Source: Sesamum alatum (Eukaryota > Streptophyta > Magnoliopsida > Lamiales > Pedaliaceae). From it: 64,000 nucleotides of DNA. Positions 34,595 through 47,475 of the stretch are shown here, piece after piece (positions within the stretch are counted from its first letter, which is position 1; each line of letters opens with the position of its first letter). The stretch lies in contig JACGWO010000012.1 in assembly GCA_034509735.1 (NCBI GenBank), positions 434,001 to 498,000 on the forward strand, in the 5' to 3' direction. The notes under the pieces are model-generated. The model made no database searches, was not told the DNA's origin, and was given only the letters and a program-made list of their open reading frames with translations. Position numbers and translations under genes: made by a program.

Positions 34595-35425
34595 TGATAT
34601 GGTATTGACCATGGGTGGCCCGATCTTCACGACGTAGGCTTGCAATGGATAAAAAGGTCCGTGAGCTGAGGAATGCAAATAGCCAACCAACGTTATATGA
34701 ACGTGACCTGCTACTTAGAACATTCAACCAACCACGAGCACGGGTAAACCAATCCACACAACGACACACTTGGGTCAAGCACGAATTGGGGGCTTTGTGA
34801 ATTTGAATCACCAACCTAATATGCTAGATTGACAAAGCAAGGTTTCACTAAAGCTGAAAATAGGATATAAACTCTTCAAAATATGAGAACTCTCTCTCAA
34901 TATTTCTTAAACTTGGATAAATCTTGGTTGTTCCCGTTTGCATGCTGATACATGCCTTTTATAGGCCTAAAACACTTCCAAATTGACCACACATATCCCA
35001 AGTGACTCCTTGGTGGATGTACATTCAATAATTAGTCAAAATATGACTAAAACCTATGCATTCTTGGTCAAAAACGAGTAAAACTCTTTGACTTCCATGT
35101 GAATCCGAAAATTGGTGCTTTGTATGTGAGAAATGCACTTTGAATGTAATTGAGAAGTCTTCTTTGACCACAAGGCTGCACATCGACGAAAATGGGCTCT
35201 TATTATGGGCTTCCTTGGGCTTGAATTATTGAAATTAAGCACTCATGTTGGGCCTCCAATTGTGACTTGATCCCATTAACAAATATTAAGTTGGATTGGG
35301 CTTGAATTGCTTCTTGCATTCTCGTCAACCTTCCTCTTGTCATTGGCCCACTTCCAAAGGTTAAGTCTTGGTCCAATTGATCTTGAATTTCTTTAGCTCG
35401 TTGGATGCCCTCGGTGTTCACATCA
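34595..35425 (-). mobile_element. Solo LTR of a second Gypsy family (831 bp)
   Basis: Plus-strand ends are TGATATGG...TTCACATCA, flanked by the 5-bp duplication CTAAA (34590-34594 and 35426-35430). The related satellite block at 38679-38683 shows the empty site, with a single ctaaa. On the minus strand an open frame runs from the LTR edge inward (35203-35421) and includes GPMTRGRLTRMQEAI, a Gypsy pol C-terminal motif like that in the other Gypsy LTR. No internal region remains, so LTR-LTR recombination has removed it. The sequence differs from the 773-bp LTR family. Confidence 0.9.
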
Positions 35426-38400
35426 CTAAACTTGTTTAAAGGAGTTTGTCGTTGTGCAAAGGTGCAAAGCTGAGTCCATGACTCAAAAGAGTGTTCTAGA
35501 TGTAGTCCTAATGCATTTTTATGTTGAATAAGATGGAGTCCTAGTCATATAATTGAAGAGTGGCTTTAATATTTATTATTAGAGTCAATACGAATATATT
35601 TATAGCAAAAAATTAGTCATCTATCAGTCAATGATAAGGACTGAAAGCAGAAGGTGTTTTCTATGATTGTGTTGAGTATTAGGCATGTATCCGGACGTAC
35701 GATTGATTATGAAGGTTCTCCAAGCCCTCGGTATGTCAACATTAAAAGTGCATTAGTATCTAAACTTGTTCAAAGGAGTTTGTCGTTGCGCAAAGGTACA
35801 AAGCTGAGTCCATGACTCAAAAGAGTGTTTTAGATGTAGTCCTAATGCATTTTTATGTTGTATAAGATGGAGTCCTAGTCCTATAATTGAAGAGTGGCTT
35901 TAATATTGATTATTAGAGTCAATACGAATATATTTATAGCAAAAAATGAGTCATCTATCAGACAGTGATAAAGACTGAAAGAACAAGGTATTTCCTACGA
36001 TTGAGTTGAGTATCGGGCATGTATCTAGACGTACGATTGATAATGAAGGTTCTCCAATCCCTCGATATGGCAAAGATAAGAGTACATTAGTATCTAAACT
36101 TGTTTAAAGGAGTTTGTCGTTGTGCAAAGGTTAAAGCTGAGTCCATGGCTCAAAAGAGTGTTTTAGATGTAGTACTAGTGCATTTTAATGTTGAATAATA
36201 TGGAGTCCTAGTCATATAATCGAAGAGTGGGTTTAATATTGATTATTAGAATCAATACGAATATATTTATAGCCAAAAATGAGTCATCTATCAGTCAATG
36301 ATAAGGACTGAAAGCAGAAGGTGTTTTCTATGAATGTGTTGAGTATTAGGCATGTATCCGGACGTACGATTGATTATGAAGGTTCTCCAAGCCCTCGGTA
36401 TGTCAACATTAAAAGTGCATTAGTATCTAAACTTGTTTAAAGGAATTTGTCGTTGCGCAAAGGTAAAAAGCTGAGTCCATGACTCAAAGAGTGTTTTAGA
36501 TGTAGTCCTAATGCATTTTTATGTTGAATAAGATGGAGTCCTAGTCCTATAATTGAAGAGTGGCTTTTAATATTAATTATTAGAGTCAATACGAATATAT
36601 TTATACCCAAAATTAGTCATAAGGACTGAAACCACAAGGTGTTTCCTGCGATTTGTTGAGTATATGGCAAAGATAAAAGTGCATTAGTGTCTAAACTTGT
36701 TTAAAGGAGTTTGTCATTGCGCAAAGGTACAAAGTAGAGTCCATGGCTCAAAAGAGTGTTCTAGATGTAGTCCTAGTGCATTTATGTTAAATAAGATGTA
36801 GTCCTAGTCATATAATCGAAGAGTGGCTTTAATATTGATTATTAGAGTCAATACGAATATATGTATAGCAAAAACTGAGTCATCTATCACTCAATGATAA
36901 TGAAAGCACAAGGTGTTTTTCTACGATTGTGTTGAGTATTATGCTTGTATCCGGACGTACGATTGATTATGAAGGTTCTCCAAGCCCTCATATGGAAAAG
37001 ATAAAAGTGCATTAGTGTCTAAACTTGTTTAAAGCAATTTTGTCGTTGCGAAAAGGTACAAAGTTGAATCCATGGATCGAAAGAGTGTTCTGGATGTAGT
37101 CCTAGTGAATTTTTATATTGAATAAGATGGAGTCCTAGTCAAATAGTTGAAGAGTGGCTTTAATATTGATTATTAGAGTCAATACGAATATATTTATAGC
37201 TAAAAATGAGTCATCTATTAGTCATTGATAGGACTGAAAGCAGAAGGTGTTTTCTACGATTTTGTTGAGAATTAGGCATGTATCCTGACGTACGATTGAT
37301 TATGAAGGTTCTCCAAGCCCTTGGTATGTCAACAATAAAAGTGCATTAGTATCTAAACTTGTTTAAAGGAATTTGTCGTTGCGCAAAGGTAAAAAGCTGA
37401 GTCCATGACTCAAAAGAGTGTTTTAGAATGTAGTCCTAATGCACTTTTATGTTGAATAAGATGGAGTCCTATTCACATAATTGGAGAGTGGCTTTAATAT
37501 TAATTATTAGAGTCAATACGAATATATTTATAGCCAAAAATTAGTCATCTATCAGTCAACGATAAGGACTGAAAGCACAAGTTGTTTCCTACGATTGTGT
37601 TGAGTATTATGCTTGTATCCGGACGTACGATTGATTATGAAGGTTCTCCAAGCCCTCGATATGGCAAAGATAAGAGTGCATTACTTTCTAAACTTGTTTA
37701 AAGGAGTTTGTCATTGCGCAAAGGTACAAAGTAGAGTCCATTGCTCAAAAGAGTATTCTAGATGTAATTCTAGTGCATTTTTATGTTAAATAAGATGCAG
37801 TCCTAGTCATATAATCAAAGAGTGGCTTTAATATTGATTATTAGAGTCAATACGAATATACTTATAGCAATAAATGAGTCATCTATCAGTCAATGATGAA
37901 GACTGAAAGCACAAGGTGTTTCTTACGATTGACTTGAGTATTAGGCATGTATCCGGACGTACGATTGATTATGAACGTTCTCCATGCCCTCGATATGGCA
38001 AAGATAAAAGTACATTAGTATCTAAACTTGTTTAAAGGAGTTTGTCATTGTGCAATGGTACAAAGCTGAGTCCATGGCTCAAAAGAGTGTTTTTAGTACT
38101 GGTGCATTTTAAAGTTGAATAAGATAGAGTCCTAGTCATATAATCAAAGAGTGGCTTTAATATTGATTATTAGAGTCAATACGAATATATTTATAGCCAA
38201 AAATTTGTCATCTATCAGTCAATGATAAAGAAAGCACAAGGTGTTTCCTACGAATGTGCTGAGTATTATGCTTATATCCGGACGTGCGATTGATTATGAA
38301 GGTTCTCCAAGCCCTTGATATGGCAAAGATAAATTGCATTAGTGTCTAAACTTGTTTAAAGGAGTTTGTCATTGCGCAAAGGTACAAAGTAGAGTCCATG

Positions 38401-39360
38401 GCTCAAAAGAGTGTTCTAGATGTAGTGCTAGTGCATTTTATGTTATATGAGGTGCAATCCTAGTCATATAATCGAAGAGTGACTTTAATATTGATTATTA
38501 GAGTCAATATGAATATACCTATAGCAAAAAATGAGTCATCTATCAGTCAATGATAAAGACTGAAAGCACAAGGTGTTTCCTTCGCTTGTGTTGAGTATTA
38601 GGCGTGTATCCGGACGTACGATTGATTATGAAGGTTCTTCAAGCTTTCGGTATGTCAACGATAAAAGTGCATTAGTATCTAAACTTGTTTAAAGGAGTTT
38701 GTCGTTGTGCAAAGGTACAATGTTGAGTCCATGACTGAAAAGAGTGTTTTAGATGTAGTCCTAATGCATTTTTATGTTGAATAAGATGGAGTCCTAGTCA
38801 TATAATTGAAAAGTGGCTTTAATATTTATTATTAGAGTCAATACGAATATATTTATAGCAAAAAATTAGTCATCTATCAGTCAACGATAAGGACTGAAAG
38901 CACAAGGTGTTTTCCTACGATTGTGTTGAGTATTAGGCTTGTATCCGAACGTACGATTGATTATGAAGGTTCTCCAAGCCCTCGATATGGTAAAAAAAAA
39001 AAGTGCATTAGTGTCTAAACCTGTTTAAAGGAGTTTTTCGTTCCGCAAAGGTACAAAGCTGAGTCCATGGCTCAAAAGAGTGTTCTAGATGTAGTCCTAG
39101 TGCATTTTTATGTTGAGTAAGATGGAGTCCTAGTCATATAATTAAAGAGCGGCTTATATATTGAGTATTAGAGTCAATACGAATATATTTATAGCTAAAA
39201 ATGAGTCATCTATCAGTTAATGATAAGGACTGAAAGCACAAGGTGTTTCCTACGATTGTGTTGAGTATTAGGCATGTATCCGAACGTACGATTGATTATG
39301 AAGGTTCTCCAAGCCCTCGATATGGCAAAGATAAAAGTGCATTAGTGTCTAAACTTGTTT
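35426..39360 (+). repeat. 335-bp satellite block, about 11.7 monomers
   Basis: Longest uninterrupted run but one. Near-identical pairs lie two monomers apart, for example gaaagcagaaggtgttttct at about 35643 and 36310. The portion from about 37690 to 38850 corresponds to 33600-35600. A deletion junction is at about 36660 (gttgagtatatggcaaag). It ends with tctaaacttgttt (39348-39360), the target-site duplication of the next LINE. Confidence 0.93.
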
Positions 39361-39375
39361 TTTTTTTAGGTAAAT

Positions 39376-39717
39376 GTAAATTTCATAAATAAAGGAGGAG
39401 TTTACAACCATGACATAGGCAAAGCACCCTGTCCAGAAAGTTGTCCCAGGAAGGCAACAAAATCAAGCAATCTTGGGCACAAAGCAACATCAAGAAGCCA
39501 ACCTCAACAAGGGGACAAATGTGTAACCACAACCACAAGCCAACCCAACAGCGATCATAATGACAGATTACAACATAAGGCCAACAACAACAACAACAAC
39601 AAAAACCATCTCGGCAGCAAGCCGGCCCCAAGCAATAAGAAGAGATAATGAATAAGCCAACCCAAATCAGCAATCAACAAATTCCATCAATCATTCAGTG
39701 GAGAAGCTCCAACAGGA
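39376..39717 (-). other. LINE 3' UTR
   Basis: On the minus strand, sequence between the ORF2 stop (39718-39720) and the A-run. It contains a run of about six GTT-type triplets (acaacaaca in plus coordinates at 39580-39602) and ends tttatgaaatttacatttac, shared with the ORF1-only LINE. No gene. Confidence 0.75.
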
Positions 39718-42700
39718 TCATTCAGAGTTCCATGGGATACGCCAGAGGTGAAAAAGGGCAAAAGTTTGAAGCGAGGGCATCAAGTCATCACCACGGATGC
39801 ATGTGCGTACCTGCTCAAGAACAAGATCCACCAAAGCATTAACTGTCAGAGAGGAGTTTTGGAATCTACGAGCATTACTCTCACGCCAGATGTGATAAAC
39901 GAGCGAAGCAAGGGAGGCACGGTAGGCTACATTGATGATGTGTTTACCACGCTAGCGAATGGAGGCCCATCTGATGCTAGAAGTCCACGAAGAGTGAGGC
40001 CATTGAAGTTTGGTACGCTGTCTAATAAGGGAAAGGCATCTCCGGGAGAAAGAGCATTCAAAGAAGAGGTGGGAGTGGCTCTCAGCCATTCCAGAATCAC
40101 AGAGGACGCACTCCCAAGAATCCGGTGGGCACCAAGGCTTATCCATGGTAGAGAGACGCTCCCTAATAGCAAGCCACAGAATGAAAAGATTACGGTGAAT
40201 ACGGAAGGGGCCGTGGAATAAGGAGGACCACTCCACCTTCGGACCGGGGGGGTTAGACGATGCTCAAAGGATCCGAGTTAGAGAGTGTTCCACTATGGGA
40301 GCTCCAAAGAATCTGAGAAGGTCCAGGGGAAATCGGCGGGAGGGAAGTCGAGATATCAAGAAGTTCAAAAGTTGTGATAGACCAGTTCCATTGCCCCGAT
40401 CGGATGACAGACCCCAAAGATGCATCAAGAGGGATGTCGGTGATAGCGGGTCCCCGAGGAAACCGGTGAATGAGAACACCAAGAGGGTGCCAAGGGTCCT
40501 GCCAAAGTTGGAATTGAGGGTCCAAGCCAACCTCAAAACAACCCCGTTCAGCAGAAAATGGTGAAGCCTGATCATTTCGCGCCAGCTCCAAGACCCAATA
40601 GTCAGGGAGATAGTCCAGATAGTTGCTTTACGAAGTCGATATTGCCAAATCCATTGAGCCCAAATTGAGTGAGGGGCCGGATCATTAGGGATTGATTTAA
40701 TGGAGCAATAGGTCTAATTCCAAGAGCTCCCTCATCTTTTGGTCGACACTTTTGTTCCCAAGCGACGTTTGCATATCCTCGATCAGAATGCCCTTGCTAG
40801 AGGAATTTATGGAACTTCTTCTCAATAAGTTTAATGACTCCTTTCGGAAGGAAGAAGGCGGAGCTCCAATAGGTGTGGAGAGAAGAGAGGACCGATTTGA
40901 TGAGTTGGACTCCTCCTGCTAAAGAGAGGGGAATACCCGCCCAGCCGGCGATCCGCTTATCAATCTTTTGGAGCAAAGGTTGAAAGTTATGGATAGTGAG
41001 ACGGGAGTGTAACAGGGGAAGACCAAGATATTTGAGGGGAAGAGCACCAGCTTGAAAACCAAGGATATGATGGAGATCCGGGTGCAGGGGCTCAACTGAT
41101 TTAGAGAGAATAAGTTGACTTTTGTCACGGTTAACCTGAAGGCCCGAGGCAAGAGAAAACCATTCCAGGGCGTCACTGAATACTTGGATTGAGGGGGCTT
41201 CCGCACAACAAAAGAGGATAAGATCATCAGCGAAGGAAAGACAAAAGAGACCTAGTTCCTTGCATTGCGGGTGATATGCAAAGGGGCTTTTCAGAAATAA
41301 TCTTTTGGAGCTGGAGATGAAAGACTTCTATGCATAAGACGAAAAGGTAGGGAGATAGCGGATCTCTCTGCCGAAGTCCCCTACTACCTTGAAAAAATCT
41401 GTGAGGCTCTTCGTTGAGGAAATGGAGAACAAAGTGGTGGAAATGCATTCCTCAATCCATGCAATGAGGATATCGAGGAACTGGAACAGTCGAAGGACTG
41501 CAAGAATGAAATCCCACTCAAGAGAGTCAAAAGCTTTCCTAAGGTCAACCTTAAGTGCGGCTCTTGGAGGACCATTTTTCCGGTTGTACCCATTGAAGAG
41601 CTCTTGAGCAAGAAAAATGTTGTTCAAGATTCTTCTTCTTGGAATAAAGGCATTCTGTGATGGGCTGATGATGTGCTCAAGGACTGGTTTGATGCGCTGG
41701 ACAATGATCTTAGAGATGACCTTGTAGAGGATATTACAACAAGAGATTGGACGAAACTCATTCACATACCCCGGGACTTGAACTTTTGGGACAAGGGTTA
41801 TAATGGTGGCATTGATTTGCTTTAGAATTCTACCGAAGAGAAAGAATTCCCGAATAGCAGCAACGAATTCATCTCCAATAATGGGCCAAGCAGCTTTGAA
41901 GAAAGCGGCTGAGTATCCATCTGGGCCTAGAGATTTATCTTCTGGGATGTCAAAGAACCGATTTGATGTCACAATGTGAAACCAGGCGGGTCATGCTAGA
42001 ACTGAACTTAGCGGGGATAGAAAAGCGGAGGAAAGGCACCAAGTGGCTCGGAGAGAATTGTGGATCGTCTTCTAGGGCCGCCGAGGAGGCGCTCATTAAA
42101 GCTCACGAATTCGGACTGCACCTCATTTGGGGTGGTGAGAAGAGCCCCATCATCTTTGTGAATTTGGAAGACGCAGAGCACTGAACGTCTAGCAGCCACT
42201 TTCCGGAAGAATAGTTTCAAGCAATCATCACCCCATTTAAGCCAAAGCATTTTGGATCTTTGTTTAAGCATCTCCAATTCAAGAAAAGTAGCACGAGCAA
42301 CAAGGATTTTGCACAGGCGCTCAATCTGTAGAAGGAGTGGTTGATGATGAAGACGGAGCAAGTGGATCTGGACAATTGATAAGAATTCCGTAGCCATTTT
42401 GACATTGGCCGATAAGTCACCCTTTTCCTTCCTCAAACGACGGAAAATAGGATTAAGGAGCTTGAGTTTCCTCCTGACTGAGTACAACAGCCCAAATCCT
42501 ACCAACTTCCAGGAGAAAACCATGACAAGCTGTTAAGAAGATGTCAAATTGGAACATGGTAGACGGGGGGAGAAGAAGCATGTCCCTGGAGAACAAGAGG
42601 GGAATGGTTTCACGGCCAAATGACAGATGATCCAGGCCATTTAGAAAGCCATTCATCATTAACCAGAGCACGGTCAAGGCGCTTCCAAAGGTTGCGAGCC

Positions 42701-43275
42701 CCGTCACTACAATTATGCCAAGTGAAGCACGCTCCAGAGGTGGGAAGATGCAATAAACCGGAGGAAGAGATGCAATTGTTAAATTCCTCCATACCCATTC
42801 GAATATCCCCCGATACACCACAGACTTCACTCAAGTCAACAACAACATTGCAATCACCGAAGACAAGCCAAGGATAATGAACAGCAGATAAAGATAGTTC
42901 ATACAATTTAGACCAAAGATTGCGGCGAGCGATAGAATCATTTGCACCGTAAGTAAAGGTAATAAAGCAAATATCATGCGAGCAATGCATGGTGACACGA
43001 CAATGCACAAATTGACGCCTGGAGTCAACAACATCAATATCAAGTTCAGAATTATTCCACGCAATCCACAATTGGTTACCGGGCCCAGAAAAGTCAATAA
43101 ACCAGCTCCAATTGGGGAGTAAGCGTACCTTTATTCGATTAATATTGGAGTGGGAGACCCGTGTTTCAAGAAGACCAATAAGATGAAGCCGAAATTCATG
43201 GACAAGCAAGGCAACAGCTTGTTGGTGGTCTTGGCGGTTAAGACCCCGCACATTCCAAGCGGTTGCTCTAATCAT
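39718..43275 (-). pseudogene. LINE ORF2, endonuclease, RT and zf-RVT; broken
   Basis: Starts MIRATAWNVRGLNRQDHQQA at 43275. The endonuclease is well preserved to about 42620 (LVFGDCNVVVDLSEVCG, FTWHNCSDGARNLWKRLDRA). After a shift, LLFSRDML and MFQFDIFLTACHGF mark the linker, then VRRKLKLLNPIFRRLRKEKG, LKWGDDCLKLFFRKV and ERLLGGPRR (42008-42523). RT occupies 41328-41972 (EDKSLGPDGYSAAFFKAAWP, LKQINATIITLVPKVQ, FRPISCCNILYK, QNAFIPRRRILNNIFLAQEL, KVDLRKAFDSLEWDF), then GLRQRDPLSPYLF and FADDL (about 41217-41232). The zf-RVT region is at 39952-40236 (IHRNLFILWLAIRERLST, CVLCDSGMAESHSHLFF), with the tail FHLWRIPWNSE and a stop at 39718. Motif order and spacing agree with the plus-strand LINE. 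Several shifts make it inactive. Confidence 0.92.
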
Positions 43276-43289
43276 TTGTAACATTACGG

Positions 43290-44834
43290 GGGGCTGCGTC
43301 TGTTAGGGCCTGGGGAGGTCAAATCAGAGTCAAGAGGCAGCTCACCGAGAGCATCAAAAAGGATTATGGGTGGGCATGCTCTCATGTTTCCAACTGGGGG
43401 TGGAGGAAGGCCGTCGGCAGTTGCCCAACAGGAGTGATCAAAAGGAGCTGGAGCATCAGAGAGAGTGCAGGCCGATGAATCCATGGGAGATGAGGCCCGA
43501 GGGTTGGAAGGAGCAACTGGGAGTTTCTGATTGTGTTTGTTCTAAAAAGGTGCCAATCGGAGCATTCTCGGAAGGTGTAGTTCGAGAGGGGCTTGTTTCG
43601 AAATGTAGATAGCGGCGGTTGTTTTGTCGGCTTCTTCAATGAAGGGCAAGCCTTGGCTGAATGACCGAGGAAGCAACATGTTCGACATTTAGGAGGAATC
43701 CATTCATATTCAATATCAATTCGGCATGGAGATTCTGATCCGTCCTCTGAAGGGATCATGATGATAATGTGCTTGGGAAGAGTGGAGGAGTAAGCAAGCA
43801 TAACGCAAACATGAGCAAAGTCCAGTCTCGTGCATGCCTTTGTGATAGCATCGCAGTAAAGTGGTTTGTCAATACTGCTAGCAATGGTACTCAAACCCTC
43901 ATCCGTCCATAGTTCAACAGGAAGATGCCAAATGCGGATCCAAACAGGGACTTGAGTGTGGCTTTGCTTTCTTAAGACCATTCCGGGTTCCCATCGTTGA
44001 AGAACAATGGGCTGTCCCTGGAAGAGCCAAGGACCGCTCTCAATAATTTCATCCATAGCCGAAGCATTTTCAAAAGTGAAGAAGAAAAAACCGTTGGTAG
44101 TGGCTGTCACTTCTTTGATACCGGGCCAATTCGCGTGAATGAAGTCCCGGAAGGGAAAGAAAGGAGGTTTGCGACCAAGGAGATATCCAACTGCTGTAGT
44201 TTCCCACCGTTTAGAAACCATTTTTTATCATGTCAAGAGAGGGCCCTAACAATAACTTCTCCGTTTTGGAGTTTTCGGTGGAATAAACCGCAAGGACTTC
44301 TTTTTCGATTGCTCACAAGAGGAAGCGAAGGCATCATGACGAGTATTCAGCCCCAAAGACAAATTAAGACCACTCGGAATTTTCAATTTAGAATATGAAT
44401 TAGGCAAGAACGGCGCAGCCGAATCAAAATCTTCAGATGGATCAATACAAAGGTCTGGAGCAACCGGAGAACCAGCAAAAACAACCAGGGCAGCCGGTGA
44501 CATACCATTAATCAAATCATTAGGAATAACAGGAGCAACTGGAGCACTTTTTCCAGCCAAAATGATAGATGAATCTTGCATGTAAGAGGGAGGAGAGGCA
44601 TGATTACCTTCATTTTCAGCATGAGTGTTGATTGGAGGTGAGTTATGAGCTGAATCAAAAGCTGAAGGTTGATTGCTGTGTAGAGGAGGACAGATAGTGG
44701 CCAAGAGTGAACCATTATTAGCCTTGTCCGGCTGCAAGGGAGAGTTTCTATGTGTATAGTTGCTGGAGCAGCCCCTAAGAGCATCAAGGTATGAAGGAGA
44801 TGCTGCTGGTCTAACGCTCAAAGGCAGAGATGGA
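43290..44834 (-). pseudogene. LINE ORF1, C-terminal part (downstream of the inserted LTR)
   Basis: After the LTR the ORF1 frame resumes with SLPLSVRPAASPSYLDALRG, a proline/serine-rich stretch, and KKKSLRFIPPKTPKRRS to about 44246. After a shift, DUF4283 follows (43382-44221): WETTAVGYLLGRKPPFFPF, NGFFFFTFENASAMDEIIES, VLRKQSHTQVPVWIRIW, ELWTDEGLSTIASS and KACTRLDFAHVCVML. An intact knuckle CRTCCFLGHSAKAC (CX2CX4HX4C) comes next. A final shift gives the tail FDHSCWATADGL ... RACPPIILFDALGELP, ending at about 43290 just before ORF2. This copy has the best-preserved knuckle of the three. Confidence 0.9.
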
Positions 44835-44839
44835 GACTC

Positions 44840-46809
44840 TGTTAGAATAGGTGACCATGAAGCCAATCTTATTAGGCGAATTGTAACCTATGTCTGAACA
44901 ATTTCAAAGTTTTAATAAATCTCGATGAATAAGAAAGTGAAATTCATCTGGCTCATGCTTTGTCTGTGTTCACTTTAACTGCTTTATAACTGTTCACTAC
45001 ACAAAACAAAGCCCATAGACTGAGATTACATTTCGGGACTGGACTACGCTTGGAGTAGGTTCATGAAATCAGTTCCGCCGAATCAGTCTGAAAAATCTCC
45101 AAGTCAAGGAATCTCGAAAATGGGTACGAGAATCCACTTGAGACTTGCACTAAGCATCTGCTGTCTTGTTTCATCAATGGGTGACGAGGGTCGTCTAAGC
45201 AGTGTTAGTGGGTCAAAACTTGCTGGGAGCGGCTGACTGAGGTGACTCGCGGGAACCGTCTTACAGAGGACCTTAAGTAGGGTCGGCTAGGTATGATGAG
45301 AGTTCCCAGTTTCCAACGGCATAGGTCAATCCTTTGACTTGAGGAATTGCTGAGTTTACCTGTACATCGTGACTGTATCTTAGGTATGGTGAGAGATTGC
45401 CAAAATACAATTGAGTAGTCATAAGCCATATCTAGTGTAGCCACGGTGTGCAACGTGACAGTAGTTTCCAAGAAAGAATCTGTCTCCTGTCAAGAGCGTT
45501 GATAGTAGCGTCTCACTATACTCTGTGTCTTGTCCCTAAAATCTGTGGCCACAATAACTGAAACAGAAGGGAAGGATTCTCTGCGGCGTTTGGTGTAGGA
45601 CAGACCGACACTTAGGTCCAAGAATACCACGCATATTCATGCCCTAACCCTAAGTGGTGAGACTGTAGACGGAAGGATAGATGTACTGTAGAGCCTACAT
45701 GTTCATCCCCACGCATATTCACCTAGTCTCTAGTGCCATAGACCATTGCTAGACAGCCACCCATGGTGACGGGCGGATTCGAGGAATCCGACCAAGTCTA
45801 GCTGAAGGTGAACCTAAAGAATCACACACAAACCGCACACATAACGTATTTAATTTGGAATTAAATATTTGGAGAAAAATGGAACGATTAAATTAAATTA
45901 ATCGTGTCTTTCTTATCTTGGGAAATTAATTCCTTTTATCATATGAAAGAAATTTATCTAATAAATTGGATTTATGGGAAATTAATTTATGGCTTAAAAG
46001 AAATATTGATATTTATTTATTGCCCTGTGTATTATTTAATTAAATTTAAATACTCCATAAATTAATGAATAGTTGAGATTGAAGAGGGAAATCAATGGCT
46101 AGGATTGGTTTGACCAAGAAGCTAGAAATTGACTAGGATTTGTCCTAGTCAAATCCTATTCCAAGAGCAGTCTTCCAAAGAGTTGGAATTAGAAGAGGAA
46201 TAGGATTTCTCCTCTATAAATATTCCTAACTCTTCACTTTGGAAGAGATGATGACACTCTAAAACACACACATACACACACCACCGCCGGCCTCTCCCTC
46301 TCTCTCGGCCATTCCCTCTCCTCTTTCCCTGGAGGATACTCTCTTGTGCTCTTTTGTGTTATACAATTGAACAAAAGGAGGGTTGATCTCGTTAATTAAA
46401 TAGTGTTTGATCAATCCGACCTCTCCAAATATTATATACACTTGTTGTTTCACTAGCTCGAGGATCAAGATACTTGAGCGGATTGCGTGTACATAGGGTC
46501 TCAAACTCGAGATCTTGGAGCAAAATGGGGAACAACGCGAGTAGCGGTTTGAAGTCGAAAACGACAACCGGGTAGGTTTCCGATTTAATGTTTTCGCCTC
46601 TTCTTTAAACCCTATGGCCTCCATGAATTGTTTGTATGTTTTTATTCATGAGATACACCGAATGCTCGGGAGATTCAAGGGAACACCCCTTGAACGTCTT
46701 TATTTTAATCTTGTTTATGGCATGTTTTAATTCTTGCAATTTTAATTATACCGCGCTTCCGCATTCGCGCTACTCCCGGGCCGATCCACACACCTTTGCT
46801 AGGCTTTCA
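44840..46809 (+). mobile_element. Copia solo LTR (1970 bp) nested in LINE ORF1
   Basis: Begins TGTTAGAATAGGTGACC at 44840 and ends GCTAGGCTTTCA at 46809. The 5-bp duplication GACTC is at 44835-44839 and 46810-46814. Ends and sequence match the LTRs of the Copia family at 8325 and at 51978-53760. It contains a CA microsatellite (about 46262-46281). No internal Copia sequence remains, so a full element inserted into the LINE and then lost its interior by LTR-LTR recombination. Short frames inside (45205-46887) are not genes. Confidence 0.94.
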
Positions 46810-46814
46810 GACTC

Positions 46815-47475
46815 CATGCACAATGGCGCGGGAAGGGAGCAAACAGCCGGCGAAAGTGAACCAGTTTTTTGGACGTTTTCAACATGAGTAATGGAGGTGA
46901 AAAGGCCTCCAACAGTCCCCAAGGAAGGCGAAGAGGCACCATGTTTCAGTAGCCAAAGGGTTTGTCTCAAAAACCCTAGCAGGCGGCGGTGGAATATGAA
47001 GAGTTACCCGCGAGTTCGCCGGCGGAATGTGAGAGACATTTCTTCTAGCACGCCTTGGCTCAAGAGGGAGGTGATATGGGGTGAGTTCATGCTCGGAGGT
47101 GGCTTGAGGGCTGGTGGAGCTACCAAAATCCGAGAAGATTCCACCGGGAGGGAGCCAAACTTTGCTTGCCATGATTCTTTGACAAGCTTCAAAGCTTCTA
47201 AGCCATGGGAGTCATCTTTTGTCAATGATTTTAGCCGCAAGAGAAAAAAAATCAGCCAAGTTGAAGTCCTTTCAAAATCTCTCAAGATCCTCCTCCAACA
47301 TTGAGGATCCCTTGGGGGTTGCGCTCTCATCTTAACCAATTAAATGATCATCTTCATACTCGCCTAATCCTCCTTCAATGGCGGTGGAGGAAGAAGGTGG
47401 AGAGTGTTTTTTATGAGAGGGGAAAGTGTGTGAAGTGCAATGAGAGAGGTTGGAAAGAATTTTCAGCCATTTTTT
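46815..47475 (-). pseudogene. LINE ORF1, N-terminal part (upstream of the inserted LTR)
   Basis: The minus-strand start region is near 47475. Recognisable: LEEDLERF (about 47300), SLAAKIIDKDDSHGLEALKL-like sequence, KESWQAKFGSLPVESSRIL (47004-47339), then SEHELTPYHLPLEPRRARRN and VSHIPPANSRVTLHIPPP (46879-47172). The same block order (EEDL...F, then HELTPF/Y, then PRRAR) is found in the ORF1-only LINE at 28889-29251. At least two shifts are present. The Copia LTR separates this part from the rest of ORF1 at 46815. Confidence 0.85.

Noticed and set aside
39648..40221. Plus-strand open frames opposite LINE ORF2
   Set aside because: The minus strand here encodes recognisable zf-RVT and tail motifs; these are antisense shadows.
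45205..46887. Possible host exon or gene between the two halves of LINE ORF1
   Set aside because: The interval is exactly a Copia solo LTR with GACTC duplications; the frames are LTR-internal.
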